From Pseudanabaena sp. FACHB-2040 (GTDB lineage Bacteria > Cyanobacteriota > Cyanobacteriia > Phormidesmidales > Phormidesmidaceae), in NCBI RefSeq assembly GCF_014696715.1, contig NZ_JACJQO010000005.1:806001-870000 (forward strand): a stretch of DNA of 64,000 nucleotides. Direction: 5' to 3'. Each line of letters begins with the position of its first letter. Positions within the stretch are counted from its first letter, which is position 1. Of this stretch, positions 26,858-35,366 are shown in pieces. Position numbers and translations under genes: made by a program. Under the pieces are notes generated by a model. It ran no database searches and was not told the DNA's origin. It saw only the letters and a program-made list of their open reading frames with translations.

Positions 26858-27076
26858 TCAATCCTCTGTGGCAGGGACGTTCTGCTGATTCAATCGAGCT
26901 CTTGCTACTTTGGAGCGCGCCCTCACTTCTTTTGCCCGTTTAATAAGTGCTTGCGAGTCTTCTCTAAGTGAATGAGAGTAAGCCAGCAGATCGTCGCTTT
27001 CTGCTTTGAGTGGGGCTACGACCGATCTCCAGACATTCTCCTGCTGTAGTTCTTCTTCACGATTAGGCCCATCCAT
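26858..27076 (-). CDS. Small coiled-coil hypothetical protein
   Basis: A 72-residue, highly charged, helix-prone protein (ESDDLLAYSHSLREDSQALI, KRAKEVRARSKVARARLNQQ). It has no membrane segment or cysteine, and its pattern fits a single amphipathic or coiled-coil helix. ATG start at 27076. No family is recognised. It is flanked by the Crp regulator and a single-domain response regulator on the same strand. Confidence 0.55.
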   Translation of the reverse strand: MDGPNREEELQQENVWRSVVAPLKAESDDLLAYSHSLREDSQALIKRAKEVRARSKVARARLNQQNVPATED

Positions 27077-27181
27077 ACGAACTGCTTAATCTATCCTCTA
27101 TCTAGACGCTAACTATATAGGTGATTCTTCTTGTTAAACTTTGTTCAAAAAAATTCACTTAAATAAGATACGGCTACATAC

Positions 27182-27559
27182 TTAAGTCGCTGGCGACACT
27201 ACAAGGTGGCGCTGAAGTATGGCCTCTAGAACTTCGCTAGTGAAAGGCTTCATGAGGTAGTCATCGTACCCTGCTGCCAAAAATCGTTTACGGGTACCTA
27301 TCGCCATTGCCGTCACTGCAACTACAGGAATCGCTGCCGTCTGTGGATTTTGTTTGAGACAACGAAGCACTTCATCCCCATCCATTTTGGGCATGCAGAT
27401 ATCTAGCAGAATGAGGTTGGGCTGGTGACGTTGGGCTAGCTGCAGAGCAGTGCTGCCATCCAAGGCACTCACACACTGGTAACCAAAACTTTCTAAAAAA
27501 GAAGCCATTAATAAGCAATGGTCCTCACAATCATCTATTGCCAGGATCAAAAACTCCAT
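27182..27559 (-). CDS. Single-domain response regulator (REC only)
   Basis: A 125-residue receiver domain without output domain, of the CheY/Spo0F type. The acidic pocket is Asp9-Asp10 (AIDDCED), the phosphoacceptor is Asp53 (LILLDICMPKMDG), the Thr/Ser is in VVAVTAMA, and the conserved Lys is Lys104 (DYLMKPF). All needed residues are present. It would relay phosphate from a hybrid kinase or sequester it; the kinase is not adjacent. ATG start at 27559. Confidence 0.92.
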   Translation of the reverse strand: MEFLILAIDDCEDHCLLMASFLESFGYQCVSALDGSTALQLAQRHQPNLILLDICMPKMDGDEVLRCLKQNPQTAAIPVVAVTAMAIGTRKRFLAAGYDDYLMKPFTSEVLEAILQRHLVVSPAT

Positions 27560-27825
27560 AGGTGCGCAACACGTTCAACGTTGAAGCAGAGCTGGAGAAG
27601 AAGTAGTAATGACATTCATTAACATTCTTTTTCTCTCTATTTCTACCTTAGGTTGTGGTCCAGCAAGTGTCTGTCTGCGGACTGACATAGTGAGACCAAC
27701 TTTCAGCCGTTCTCAACCGTTTATTGCAGTGTCGTTGAGATAGCTTGCCCCTCATCTGCAGTCGTAATCTTTCATCGCAGCTTCAACAAATTCATTTTGA
27801 TCGCTAAGGCCCTGCTTACTAGTAT

Positions 27826-29328
27826 TCATGTTTTCTGGTGAACAGAAAAGTCTGCTTCAATAAATACTTTGGCGCTTCGGGCTGCTTCGAGAATGGTCAG
27901 CAGGCCACTGCCCGGATGCACGGCACCACCAATCCAGTACAGGCCGCCTACATTTTCTGATCGAATGGGAGGACGCAGGGGGCCTAGCTGGTCCCATCCG
28001 TGGGCCAGATTAAAGACGGCTCCTAAATGTACGCGGTAGTCGTCGCGCCAAGTGTGGGCGGTGTAGCAGCGTTCGGTGACAATGTGCGGCTCCACGTTTT
28101 CATAGCCCAGTAGGGGCAGTCGCTGCAGAATGAAGTCACGGTAGGTTTTTTGCTTAGCGGCCCAGTCTACGTCGTGCGCTGTATTGGGAATGGGAACCAG
28201 CACAAACAACGTGCTGTGTCCTGCCGGCGCATTTTCAGGATCGATGAGGCTGGGATTGCAGACGTAAAAGGGGGGGTTGTCTTCGTCTAGGGCAGAGTCG
28301 TCAACCCAGGGCCGTTCGCGTCGTCGCACGTGATCAGACAGGTAGATCTGGTGGTGGGGCAGATCTTCGTAGCGGCGGTTGATGCCCAGATAGAGCATGA
28401 AGGTAGAGCAGGAAAATTTCATCTGGCTCAGCTTGCGATCGCAATACCTCCCCCGCGCCGAAGCAGGCAGCAGATTCTGCATTGCATAACCAAAGTCAGC
28501 ATTTACCACGACTGCGTCGGCAGAGATGCGGTTGCCGTTTTCTAACTCAACTCCTCGCACCTGACCCTGCTCGATCCAGACCTGCCGCACCGGACACTTG
28601 AGATGAATCTGCACCCCCAAATCTTGGGCAGCCCGACCCATCGCCCGAGCCAACGCCCGGAACCCACCAGTGGGATGCCAAACGCCTTCCGAGAATTCCA
28701 AAAACGGAATCAGGCTAAATACGCTGGCAGCAACAGTCGGGTGCATGCCCAAATACTTGGAGGAATAGCTCAGAGCATAGGCCAGCCGCTCATCTTTGAA
28801 GAACCGCCAAAAATGTTGATACAGCGTTTCCCACGGGCGAAACGGCAGCGCTGCCGCAATCTCAGCCGGGCGCAAGTAGCCCAAAATTGAGCGAACCGGC
28901 GAACCCAAATAGGACTGATAGCCCATTTGATTTTTCCGAATGTGCTCGGCATACCAGCGGTCAAAGGCGGCGGGTAGGTCTGGTCGCATCGCCGCTAGCT
29001 GCGACTTAAAGGCCTCTAGATCTGAAGTCAGATCAAGCTGGCTGTCGTCCCAAAACCGTATCCGCGTCATCGGCTCCAGCCGCTTAAAGGAAATGTAATC
29101 GGCGCGATTTAGCCCACACTCGGCAAACAGCTCGTCATACACCCTCGGCACCTGCAAAATAGTCGGCCCCGTATCAAAGGCATAAGGCCCATCTTCAAAG
29201 CCCTGCATGCGCCCCCCAACCCGATCCGCCGCCTCAAAAATCTGCACCTGATATCCCTGGCTCGCCAGCCGCATCGCTGTAGCCAATCCACCCGGCCCCG
29301 CCCCAACAATCGCAATCTGCTTAGACAT
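27826..29328 (-). CDS. CrtI-type phytoene desaturase/carotenoid oxidoreductase family protein
   Basis: A 500-residue FAD-dependent oxidoreductase. The N-terminal dinucleotide-binding motif is IAIVGAGPGGLATAMRLASQ, then EAADRVGGRMQGFEDGPYAFDTGPT. The C-terminal carotenoid-desaturase signature is 'LYWIGGAVHPGSGLLTILEA' followed by ARSAKVF. These are hallmarks of CrtI/CrtN/CrtO-like enzymes that dehydrogenate or oxidise carotenoids. Most cyanobacteria make lycopene with CrtP, CrtQ and CrtH, so this is an extra member, possibly a ketolase, isomerase or desaturase. The TetR gene lies 94 bases upstream on the same strand, suggesting a regulated pair. Confidence 0.82.
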   Translation of the reverse strand: MSKQIAIVGAGPGGLATAMRLASQGYQVQIFEAADRVGGRMQGFEDGPYAFDTGPTILQVPRVYDELFAECGLNRADYISFKRLEPMTRIRFWDDSQLDLTSDLEAFKSQLAAMRPDLPAAFDRWYAEHIRKNQMGYQSYLGSPVRSILGYLRPAEIAAALPFRPWETLYQHFWRFFKDERLAYALSYSSKYLGMHPTVAASVFSLIPFLEFSEGVWHPTGGFRALARAMGRAAQDLGVQIHLKCPVRQVWIEQGQVRGVELENGNRISADAVVVNADFGYAMQNLLPASARGRYCDRKLSQMKFSCSTFMLYLGINRRYEDLPHHQIYLSDHVRRRERPWVDDSALDEDNPPFYVCNPSLIDPENAPAGHSTLFVLVPIPNTAHDVDWAAKQKTYRDFILQRLPLLGYENVEPHIVTERCYTAHTWRDDYRVHLGAVFNLAHGWDQLGPLRPPIRSENVGGLYWIGGAVHPGSGLLTILEAARSAKVFIEADFSVHQKT

Positions 29329-29422
29329 CCTGCTTCCTCAAACATTCCTGCTAATAGCAATAGCCCCACTCCCAAACCCCGTAGGTGGCGTCAAGCGCAG
29401 CGCGACCCAACAACCCCAGCCT

Positions 29423-30061
29423 CTAAAGTGGGTCCGGAAAAAGCGGCCCCAGATAGCCCAGCAAAACCGCCTTAGTTTCAGCCACAATCTGCTGGTGTAG
29501 CTGCTCGTCTTGGGCCAGAGACAAAAGCTGCAGGGCTCCCGCAATCTCAACGCTGACAAAGGCAACCAGCCGCCGCCGCTCAGAGCCCATCTGAGGCTGC
29601 CGCAACGCTAGAAACGTCTCTAGCTGCACAACAATTTCCCGATCGACTCGCATGTTGACCGCCTGTAGCTCCGGTGAAACCCGCGACTGCAGCATGACAG
29701 TGCGGCAACCGGGCTGAGTCGTGTAGAGAGCATCAAAAGCATCCACCGTTTTGCTGATAATCTGGGCCAGCGGCTCCTGCACTGCTGCCGCATTGAAGTG
29801 GGCGGCGAACAGCTCTCGCATTCGCTCTGCAAAGCGCTCCGCCAGCGCCAGCAAAAGGGTGAACTTGTCTGGAAAAAAGCGGTAAAGCGAGCCGATAGAA
29901 GTCCGAGCCCGAGCCGCAATTAGCTCAGTTGAGGCAGCTTCGTAACCTACCTCTGCAAAGATTTGCGCGGCGGCATCCAAAATTTGATTAAACCGCTGCC
30001 GACTGCGGGCCTGTTGAGGCACGCGGCGAAGTGGCTCAGCATTCTGAGAGGGCGGAATCAT
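29423..30061 (-). CDS. TetR/AcrR-family regulator
   Basis: A 212-residue TetR-family protein. The HTH is near the N-terminus: 'RQRFNQILDAAAQIFAEVGY' and EAASTELIAARARTSIGSLYRFFPDK (residues ~20-64). The C-terminal ligand domain is less conserved. It has its own strong promoter (TTGCAA, 17 bp, TATTAT) overlapped by two copies of a GAGAAwTyCTCACGTTT-like site, so it probably represses itself and the CrtI-type gene downstream. Start ATG 30061. Confidence 0.88.
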   Translation of the reverse strand: MIPPSQNAEPLRRVPQQARSRQRFNQILDAAAQIFAEVGYEAASTELIAARARTSIGSLYRFFPDKFTLLLALAERFAERMRELFAAHFNAAAVQEPLAQIISKTVDAFDALYTTQPGCRTVMLQSRVSPELQAVNMRVDREIVVQLETFLALRQPQMGSERRRLVAFVSVEIAGALQLLSLAQDEQLHQQIVAETKAVLLGYLGPLFPDPL

Positions 30062-30080
30062 GGGCAGATTGTCTTCAGAC

Positions 30081-30131
30081 GCGAGAAATTCTCACGTTTG
30101 AGATAATACGAGAATTCCTCACGTTTTGCAA
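30081..30131 (-). promoter_or_regulatory. TetR promoter with two overlapping operator copies
   Basis: On the minus strand a -35 TTGCAA (30126-30131) and -10 TATTAT (30103-30108) are separated by 17 bases, close to consensus. Two 20-base direct repeats, GCGAGAAATTCTCACGTTTG (30081-30100) and CGAGAATTCCTCACGTTTTG (30109-30128), start 28 bp apart. One covers the promoter spacer and the other lies just downstream of the -10. This arrangement is typical of TetR autoregulation. Confidence 0.65.
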
Positions 30132-30289
30132 GGTAGGGGGAGGTGCGATCGCATCAGCAGAGCGACTATCTCAAGCCCGAGCCGAAGTGAGTATTGTCTA
30201 CCAGGCTTCGACACTACTACTTGAAATAAGAGCTTGCAGCAGGATGCAGTAGATTTAGCCAAACGTAGAACTGAATCAAGACAATAGCT

Positions 30290-31456
30290 CTACTCCAAAC
30301 GCAACCCATCTGCTTTTGCTAAACCAGCCAGAATTAAGGCAAGCAACCCCATCATGAGAAAGGGCGTTAGGAAATTGCCGAATCCTGCTAATGCTGCACA
30401 AATGATTGCTGTGAGTCCACGCATCACGACAACTCGGTTGGGAAGCGATCGCGGTGTTGCCCACTGAACCAACGTCAATCCCACCAAAAACAGGCTTGCC
30501 CCACCGCTGAGTACAACTCGCGTTGCAGGAGATAAACTGGTCGCGGCAGCGGCTTCAATGGTGGCTTGAATTCCCACCCCCATTGCCGCAATGCCCATAA
30601 ATACCAATACGTGGCTGTAGCCATACACATAGGAACGCATCAAAGCGAGACGATCACCGTGCAGTGCTGTATTAATAACTGAATCATCGACTCGCTCAAA
30701 GTACATCCACCAAAGACTCACGGCTGCAATAAACCCAGCGCTCGCGGTTAGAATTTCTTGCCACTGCCATTGGAGGTCGGCAACACCGCTTGCTACTGCA
30801 ATAATCGCTTCTCCTAAAACAATAATGACAAATAATCCAAACCGTTCATCCATGTGCGAAACCTGCCTGGGCACAGAACGAATCGTGGCGTAGGTAATGG
30901 GCCCAGTGGTAATTTCAATTAACAGCGCTACACCCCAAAGGAAAAATCGCGTCGGCGGTGGCAGGGCAATCGATACCAGCCAGAACACCAGCGCAATCGA
31001 AAAGCTGATGGTATATCGCTTGGTCAATTCCCGTGACTGAGGAACCAGCCGCCATGCCTGAAAATATAAGCCAACGATGACTAATCGCAGTACTGTGTAA
31101 ACACTAGCAAACAGAGCAGATCCCCCAACCTGCAGCGCCTCTGGAAGCGTTAACGCCAGCACAATCATGCCAAACATAATGCCCAGCATAACGAGACGGT
31201 AAAATCCCTGCTCTACATTGAACTGATCGGCGTAATAGCTAAAATCAATCCACAGCCACCAGATAGGGATAAACAGCACTGCAAAGTTGGCAATGCCCCC
31301 CCAATCCAGATGATCATGAAGCAGATGTGCAAGCTGTGCGATCGCAACAACAAATACAAGGTCAAAGAAGAGTTCTAGCCAGGTCGCATGACGGTCTCTG
31401 TTTGTTTCACTGTCGCCAACGTAAAGTTGCAGCAATTGTCGTGGGATAGGCTTCAT
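30290..31456 (-). CDS. ltrA: Low temperature requirement protein A (LtrA) family membrane protein
   Basis: A 388-residue integral membrane protein with about eleven hydrophobic segments. The N-terminal signature ATWLELFFDLVFVVAIAQLA (residues 24-43) followed by H is diagnostic of the LtrA family, and 'HMDERFGLFVIIVLGEAIIA' with VASGV is the second conserved block. The family is named after a Listeria gene needed for cold growth; the molecular activity remains unclear. ATG start at 31456. It stands alone, 219 bases downstream of the F420-reductase-like gene. Confidence 0.87.
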   Translation of the reverse strand: MKPIPRQLLQLYVGDSETNRDRHATWLELFFDLVFVVAIAQLAHLLHDHLDWGGIANFAVLFIPIWWLWIDFSYYADQFNVEQGFYRLVMLGIMFGMIVLALTLPEALQVGGSALFASVYTVLRLVIVGLYFQAWRLVPQSRELTKRYTISFSIALVFWLVSIALPPPTRFFLWGVALLIEITTGPITYATIRSVPRQVSHMDERFGLFVIIVLGEAIIAVASGVADLQWQWQEILTASAGFIAAVSLWWMYFERVDDSVINTALHGDRLALMRSYVYGYSHVLVFMGIAAMGVGIQATIEAAAATSLSPATRVVLSGGASLFLVGLTLVQWATPRSLPNRVVVMRGLTAIICAALAGFGNFLTPFLMMGLLALILAGLAKADGLRLE

Positions 31457-31675
31457 TTTTTTACCTGGATTTCCCTAAAATTTGCCCAAGGTAATTCAGG
31501 CCATCATCCGGCAGCATTACCCGCTGATCAGCTCTAAGTCTCTTGTTTGTCCCCGTGAATACTGCCACAATCAATATGAAGCAGATTAACGTTTTTAGTC
31601 AGAGGCTACTGACACCTGCAACACCATAAATAGCTTGAGTTAGTTCGCTGCACCGAAGTTGCTGTGTCGCTGGCT

Positions 31676-32320
31676 TTAATAACCAAGCGCTTGCTGCCTT
31701 CGCTCAAGTGCAGCATCCAAGGTAAGGGTATCAGTAGAGGAGAAAATGCCAGGAATCTCCATCAAACTTGAATTATGCAGTGGCCCAAGATCAAGCGGGC
31801 GACCCCCGCTATCTTCTACCAGTTGAGTCACTATTGCTTTTGCTGATTCATCGTCAGATGCGATCGCAACCGCTAGCCGTTGCTCCAAGGGACGTTCTGC
31901 CGATTGCTGCAAAGAGCTAGGCCGAAAACTGCTGTATGCCTTGACCATTCTGGCTCCTGGCATTAGTTTTTGAATGGTTTCGGCACCCGATATGTTCTCA
32001 TCAACCATGCGAACAATGCCGCCCTTATCGTCCCATTGATAAGGGTTAGTTGTGTCGATTACAACTTTTTCAGCAAAAGAACCTGCTTGGTTAATCGCCT
32101 CTTGAGCTAACCAAAAATTAGTCGCAAACAACACAACATCTGCAAAATTTTTGGCTTCTGCGGGGGTTCCACTGGTTGCATTAGCGCCAACTTGAGCTGC
32201 GAGAGTTTGTAGGCGCTCTGGCTCGCGCGAAAAGCTAAACATGACTTGGTGACCAGCTTTTGCCCACAGCTGACCTAATACACTACCGACATTGCCTGAA
32301 CCAATAATCCCAATATTCAT
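31676..32320 (-). CDS. NADPH-dependent F420 reductase-like / NAD(P)-binding protein
   Basis: A 214-residue protein starting at ATG 32320 (MNIGIIGSGNVGSVLGQLWA), which gives a complete Rossmann motif GSGNVG at the N-terminus. Later motifs are ADVVLFATNFWLAQEAINQA, VVIDTTNPYQWDDKG, MVKAYSSFRPSSL and AIASDDESAKAIV. The layout matches the 6-phosphogluconate dehydrogenase-like NAD-binding/F420-dependent oxidoreductase family found in bacteria without F420, where substrates are unknown. The C-terminus is short (PGIFSSTDTLTLDAALERRQ). It is separated from LtrA by 219 bases. Confidence 0.82.
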   Translation of the reverse strand: MNIGIIGSGNVGSVLGQLWAKAGHQVMFSFSREPERLQTLAAQVGANATSGTPAEAKNFADVVLFATNFWLAQEAINQAGSFAEKVVIDTTNPYQWDDKGGIVRMVDENISGAETIQKLMPGARMVKAYSSFRPSSLQQSAERPLEQRLAVAIASDDESAKAIVTQLVEDSGGRPLDLGPLHNSSLMEIPGIFSSTDTLTLDAALERRQQALGY

Positions 32321-32350
32321 AATAATTTCTAAAAGGGCTGAACAAGCCAA

Positions 32351-32871
32351 AAGCTATTAACCTTAAAACTCAAGCAGGCTTTCCTAATGGCTGTCTTGTG
32401 TATTCTTGCTTCTTTGTAATGCTTTGTTTTACCTATTACCTCCAGCCGTATCCAACCCGCTCAAAACGCAGCAGTCGAACGAAGGTTTAACACCAAATCT
32501 GATGAATAACACCTTTACTGACGGTACTGTCCGTCACGTTGAGGATCGGTGGTGATACAGCGAAATGGCTGTAGGCTTGGCGCATTGTTGACGTGCGGGG
32601 GAGTTACTGGCATCCCAACCGCCGCTCAAAAACAAAATTTCTCCGATACGGTTGACGTCTGCTCAGCACACACCGTATTCTCAGTCATTAAGCTGTCAAG
32701 TCCGACAGTTGAGACACAGAACTCATGGACTTAGCGCCGCCTGCAAGTGTTGACCGCACAAACAGGCGACTATTCCCCCGAAGCTGATATAGGCAGTTCG
32801 GAGGCTTGGAGGTTAGTTTACCTCCCCTGCCGCCCCGATTGCACACACCGACGGGGCTGCTAGGAAAGTGA
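32351..32871. other. Long gene-free leader of small hypothetical gene
   Basis: About 520 bases without a credible gene. Hairpin-forming segments are present: TGACGG/CCGTCA (32519-32536), GGAGGT/ACCTCC (32808-32825) and CCCCG/CGGGG (32833-32856). Their clustering toward the 32915 gene suggests a long structured 5' untranslated region or a small RNA. No riboswitch or known ncRNA consensus is recognised. Confidence 0.35.
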
Positions 32872-32910
32872 GTTCTGGTTTCCTAAACACACCACATAGG
32901 AACCCAGAAC
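32872..32910 (+). promoter_or_regulatory. Hairpin overlapping the ribosome site of the 32915 gene
   Basis: GTTCTGG (32872-32878) pairs with CCAGAAC (32904-32910), and after one mismatch TTCCT (32880-32884) pairs with AGGAA (32898-32902), leaving a 13-base loop. The hairpin ends 4 bases before the ATG and its 3' arm contains AGGAA, the only ribosome-site-like sequence. The paralogous gene at 52721-53011 has the same arrangement. Confidence 0.6.
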
Positions 32911-32914
32911 CACC

Positions 32915-33166
32915 ATGTTTCAATCCAATGATCCGGATGCTCAGGCATTCACAAATCCACCTGCCCAACCGCCCAAGAGTCAACGCCAGCCTCGGCGCGA
33001 CAAGATCCGCGTGCTGCTCTATGGCAGCCTCGAAGGCATCGATCGCAACATCAAGCAGCTACACACCCTCAGCTATGCCGACGCTGACAACTGGAGCGAC
33101 CCTATTCCCACAGGCCGCCCCAGCGAGTGGATGGTAATTACCACCAAACATCTGCTGATTGAGTAG
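32915..33166 (+). CDS. Small hypothetical protein (paralogue of 52721-53011 product)
   Basis: An 83-residue protein of no known family. A Pro/Arg-rich N-terminus (NPPAQPPKSQRQPRRDK) precedes a compact domain: 'IRVLLYGSLEGIDRNIKQLH', TLSYADADNWSDPIPTG and SEWMVITTKHLLIE. The 96-residue product of 52721-53011 aligns by eye over this domain (RLRLYLIGTDADTRSAIASLH, LGYAEQFEWSHVIEIPENGL), so the two are paralogues. Both genes carry a hairpin ending 4 bases before the ATG. The shared beta-alpha pattern (RVLLYG ... LH ... WS) could be a small sensor or binding fold, which is inference. Confidence 0.7.
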   Translation: MFQSNDPDAQAFTNPPAQPPKSQRQPRRDKIRVLLYGSLEGIDRNIKQLHTLSYADADNWSDPIPTGRPSEWMVITTKHLLIE

Positions 33167-33220
33167 CGCTTAGGCTTCCCAGAGGCCGCTCAGGGGCGCA
33201 AGGTCTGCGCCCCTGCTGCC

Positions 33221-34165
33221 CTAAGGAATCGGCACTGCATTAAGCACTTGATCAATCAGCGCCATCGCCTGATGATTGCCCGCCGGAATCAGCCGATGAG
33301 CCAAAACGTAAGGAGCTAAATGCTTGGCATCATCAGGAATAGCGTATTCACGGCCCTCGATAAAGGCCAGCGCCTGCACCGCCCGATAAAAAGCAGCTGT
33401 GCCCCTCGGGCTAACGCCAAGCGTGATGGCCTCATGATTGCGGGTAAAGCGAGCCAGGTCCAAAATGTAGTGCTGTAGCGACTCCTCTACTCGCACCTTG
33501 GCACACTGCTGGCGCAGCAGCTTCACCTCTTCCAGCGTGATGCAGGGCTGCAGAGACGACGGGGTAATGCCTGCCTCCATCTGCTGCAGCATTCGCAGTT
33601 CTTCATCTGCCGAGGGGTAGCCCAGGCTAAAAGACAGCGCAAAGCGGTCCATCTGCGCCTCGGGTAAAGGGAAGGTGCCCTGATACTCCACCGGGTTTTG
33701 GGTGGCAACCACAAAGAAGGGGTCGGGAACGGGGCGAGAAATGCCGTCAATCGTCACCTGATGCTCCTCCATCACCTCCAGCAGGGCCGATTGGGTGCGG
33801 GGCGTAGCTCGGTTTATCTCGTCGGCCAGCAGCACGTTGGTAAACACAGGCCCCGGCATAAACTGAAACTCACCCGTACTGGGGTTCCAGATATTAGTGC
33901 CAGTGACGTCGGTGGGCATTAGATCTGGAGTGGACTGGATGCGCTGAAAGGAGCCGTCTAGGCAGCGGGAAAGCGACTTAGCCAGCAGGGTCTTGCCTAC
34001 GCCAGGGACATCCTCCAGCAGGGCATGGCCCCCTGAAAATAGGGCTACGAGAACCAGCCGAATGGCGTCTGACTTGCCAACAACGGTTTTATTGAGGTTC
34101 TGGTAGAGCGTATCAATGCGATCGCGCATAGCACTAGAAGATGCCTGGATTGAAGGTGCGGGCAT
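33221..34165 (-). CDS. MoxR-family AAA+ ATPase
   Basis: A 314-residue AAA+ ATPase. Walker A is EDVPGVGKTLLAKSLSR, Walker B is VLLADEINRATPRTQ, sensor 1 is FFVVATQNPVEYQGTFPLPEAQMDRF, and the C-terminal lid has VSPRGTAAFYRAVQALAFIEG. MoxR proteins act as chaperones that mature metal- or VWA-domain-containing complexes, usually with DUF58 and VWA genes next door. No DUF58 or VWA gene is adjacent here. ATG start at 34165. Confidence 0.92.
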   Translation of the reverse strand: MPAPSIQASSSAMRDRIDTLYQNLNKTVVGKSDAIRLVLVALFSGGHALLEDVPGVGKTLLAKSLSRCLDGSFQRIQSTPDLMPTDVTGTNIWNPSTGEFQFMPGPVFTNVLLADEINRATPRTQSALLEVMEEHQVTIDGISRPVPDPFFVVATQNPVEYQGTFPLPEAQMDRFALSFSLGYPSADEELRMLQQMEAGITPSSLQPCITLEEVKLLRQQCAKVRVEESLQHYILDLARFTRNHEAITLGVSPRGTAAFYRAVQALAFIEGREYAIPDDAKHLAPYVLAHRLIPAGNHQAMALIDQVLNAVPIP

Positions 34166-34265
34166 GAAACTTTACTGCTGAGGTGCCTTTAGGCTTATCA
34201 TGCCCTGCTTCAGGCTGATTTGCCCACTTTGCCCTAGGCTCAGCCTCTACCACCAAGGCTCTAGA

Positions 34266-35366
34266 CTAAGACCCTGTGGGGGCTAAGGCGGCCTCACAGT
34301 CAGCCTTAATCTGGCGCTTGAGGCTATCAAGCGACTCAAAGCGCTGTTCGGGCCGCAGATAGCGATCTAGCGTCACCCTCAGGGTCTGACTGTAGAGATC
34401 GCCCGACCACTGCAGCAGGTGAACCTCAATGGTTTTCGTGGTGCCATCGACAGTAGGACGGCTGCCAATATTCATTACGCCCGCAATAAAGGGCCGAGGG
34501 TCGTCTTTAACGCCAAACACGCGCACGCTATAGACCCCGTTGCAGGGCAAAAACTTTTCGGCAGGCACCTTTAAGTTAGCGGTCGGAAAGCCCAGAGTAC
34601 GGCCTAGTTGCTGCCCCTGCACTACCCGTCCGGTCAGGCCATAGGGCCGCCCTAACAGCTGCTCTGCAGTTGCCAGATCAGCATTTTCAAGAGCAGCACG
34701 AATGCGGGAGCTGCTGATGCGATGGCCGCCTTGACCATCGCAGTTGTCTTCTAGCAGCGGCACAACGGTCACACCGATGCCCTGGCGCTGACCTAGCCTC
34801 TGCAAATCTTCTACCGAACCCGAACGCTTGCAGCCAAAGCGAAAGTCAATGCCTACGCTAATGTGGCGGGCCTGCAGATGCCGCACCAAAATCAGATCGA
34901 CAAACTGTTCTGGGCTAAGGCTGGCTAATTCCTGGTTAAAAGGTAGCAATACCAGCTGGTCTACCCCCATTTCCTTGAGCTGCAGTGCCTTTTCATCAAT
35001 CGGCGTAAGCAGGGGGCGAGAAACACCCGAAAAATATTCTTGGGGATGGGGATAAAAGGTGAGAACGGTCGCAATCGGCGGTGCCCAACTGGGCTGAGGG
35101 GCATCGGCCGGGCCGTCGCTATTGATGATCGAAAACTTGCGATCGCTATAGCCCCTAAACAAAGCCAAAGAGGCCAGATCTAGCACCGAAGCGTCAATAC
35201 CGTCATTGACAGAGCCCGCCACCTGGCTAACAGCGTCTTTTTTAGCCTGAGCCGCCTCCAGAACCGGACGAATTACCTCCCGGTGCCCTAGATGGACCCC
35301 ATCGAAGTTGCCCAGCGCCACGTACGCTGGCCCCTTAGCAGTAGTTGGCGAAGAAGTTATCCACAC
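34266..35366 (-). CDS. ribF: Bifunctional riboflavin kinase / FAD synthetase
   Basis: A 366-residue enzyme that makes FMN and FAD from riboflavin. The FAD synthetase part has 'YVALGNFDGVHLGHREVIRP' (nucleotide-binding HxGH) and a later ISSSRIRAALENADL (the ISSSxxR motif). The riboflavin kinase part has 'GRTLGFPTANLKVPAEKFLP' and 'GVYSVRVFG', then PRPFIAGVMNIGSRPT. Between HREV and VLTFYPHPQEYFSG lies an insertion of about 45-50 residues (AQAKKDAVSQVAGSVNDGID onward) not usual for RibF, probably a flexible loop. Apparent start is GTG at 35366. The protein is otherwise normal and should be active. Confidence 0.92.
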   Translation of the reverse strand: MWITSSPTTAKGPAYVALGNFDGVHLGHREVIRPVLEAAQAKKDAVSQVAGSVNDGIDASVLDLASLALFRGYSDRKFSIINSDGPADAPQPSWAPPIATVLTFYPHPQEYFSGVSRPLLTPIDEKALQLKEMGVDQLVLLPFNQELASLSPEQFVDLILVRHLQARHISVGIDFRFGCKRSGSVEDLQRLGQRQGIGVTVVPLLEDNCDGQGGHRISSSRIRAALENADLATAEQLLGRPYGLTGRVVQGQQLGRTLGFPTANLKVPAEKFLPCNGVYSVRVFGVKDDPRPFIAGVMNIGSRPTVDGTTKTIEVHLLQWSGDLYSQTLRVTLDRYLRPEQRFESLDSLKRQIKADCEAALAPTGS

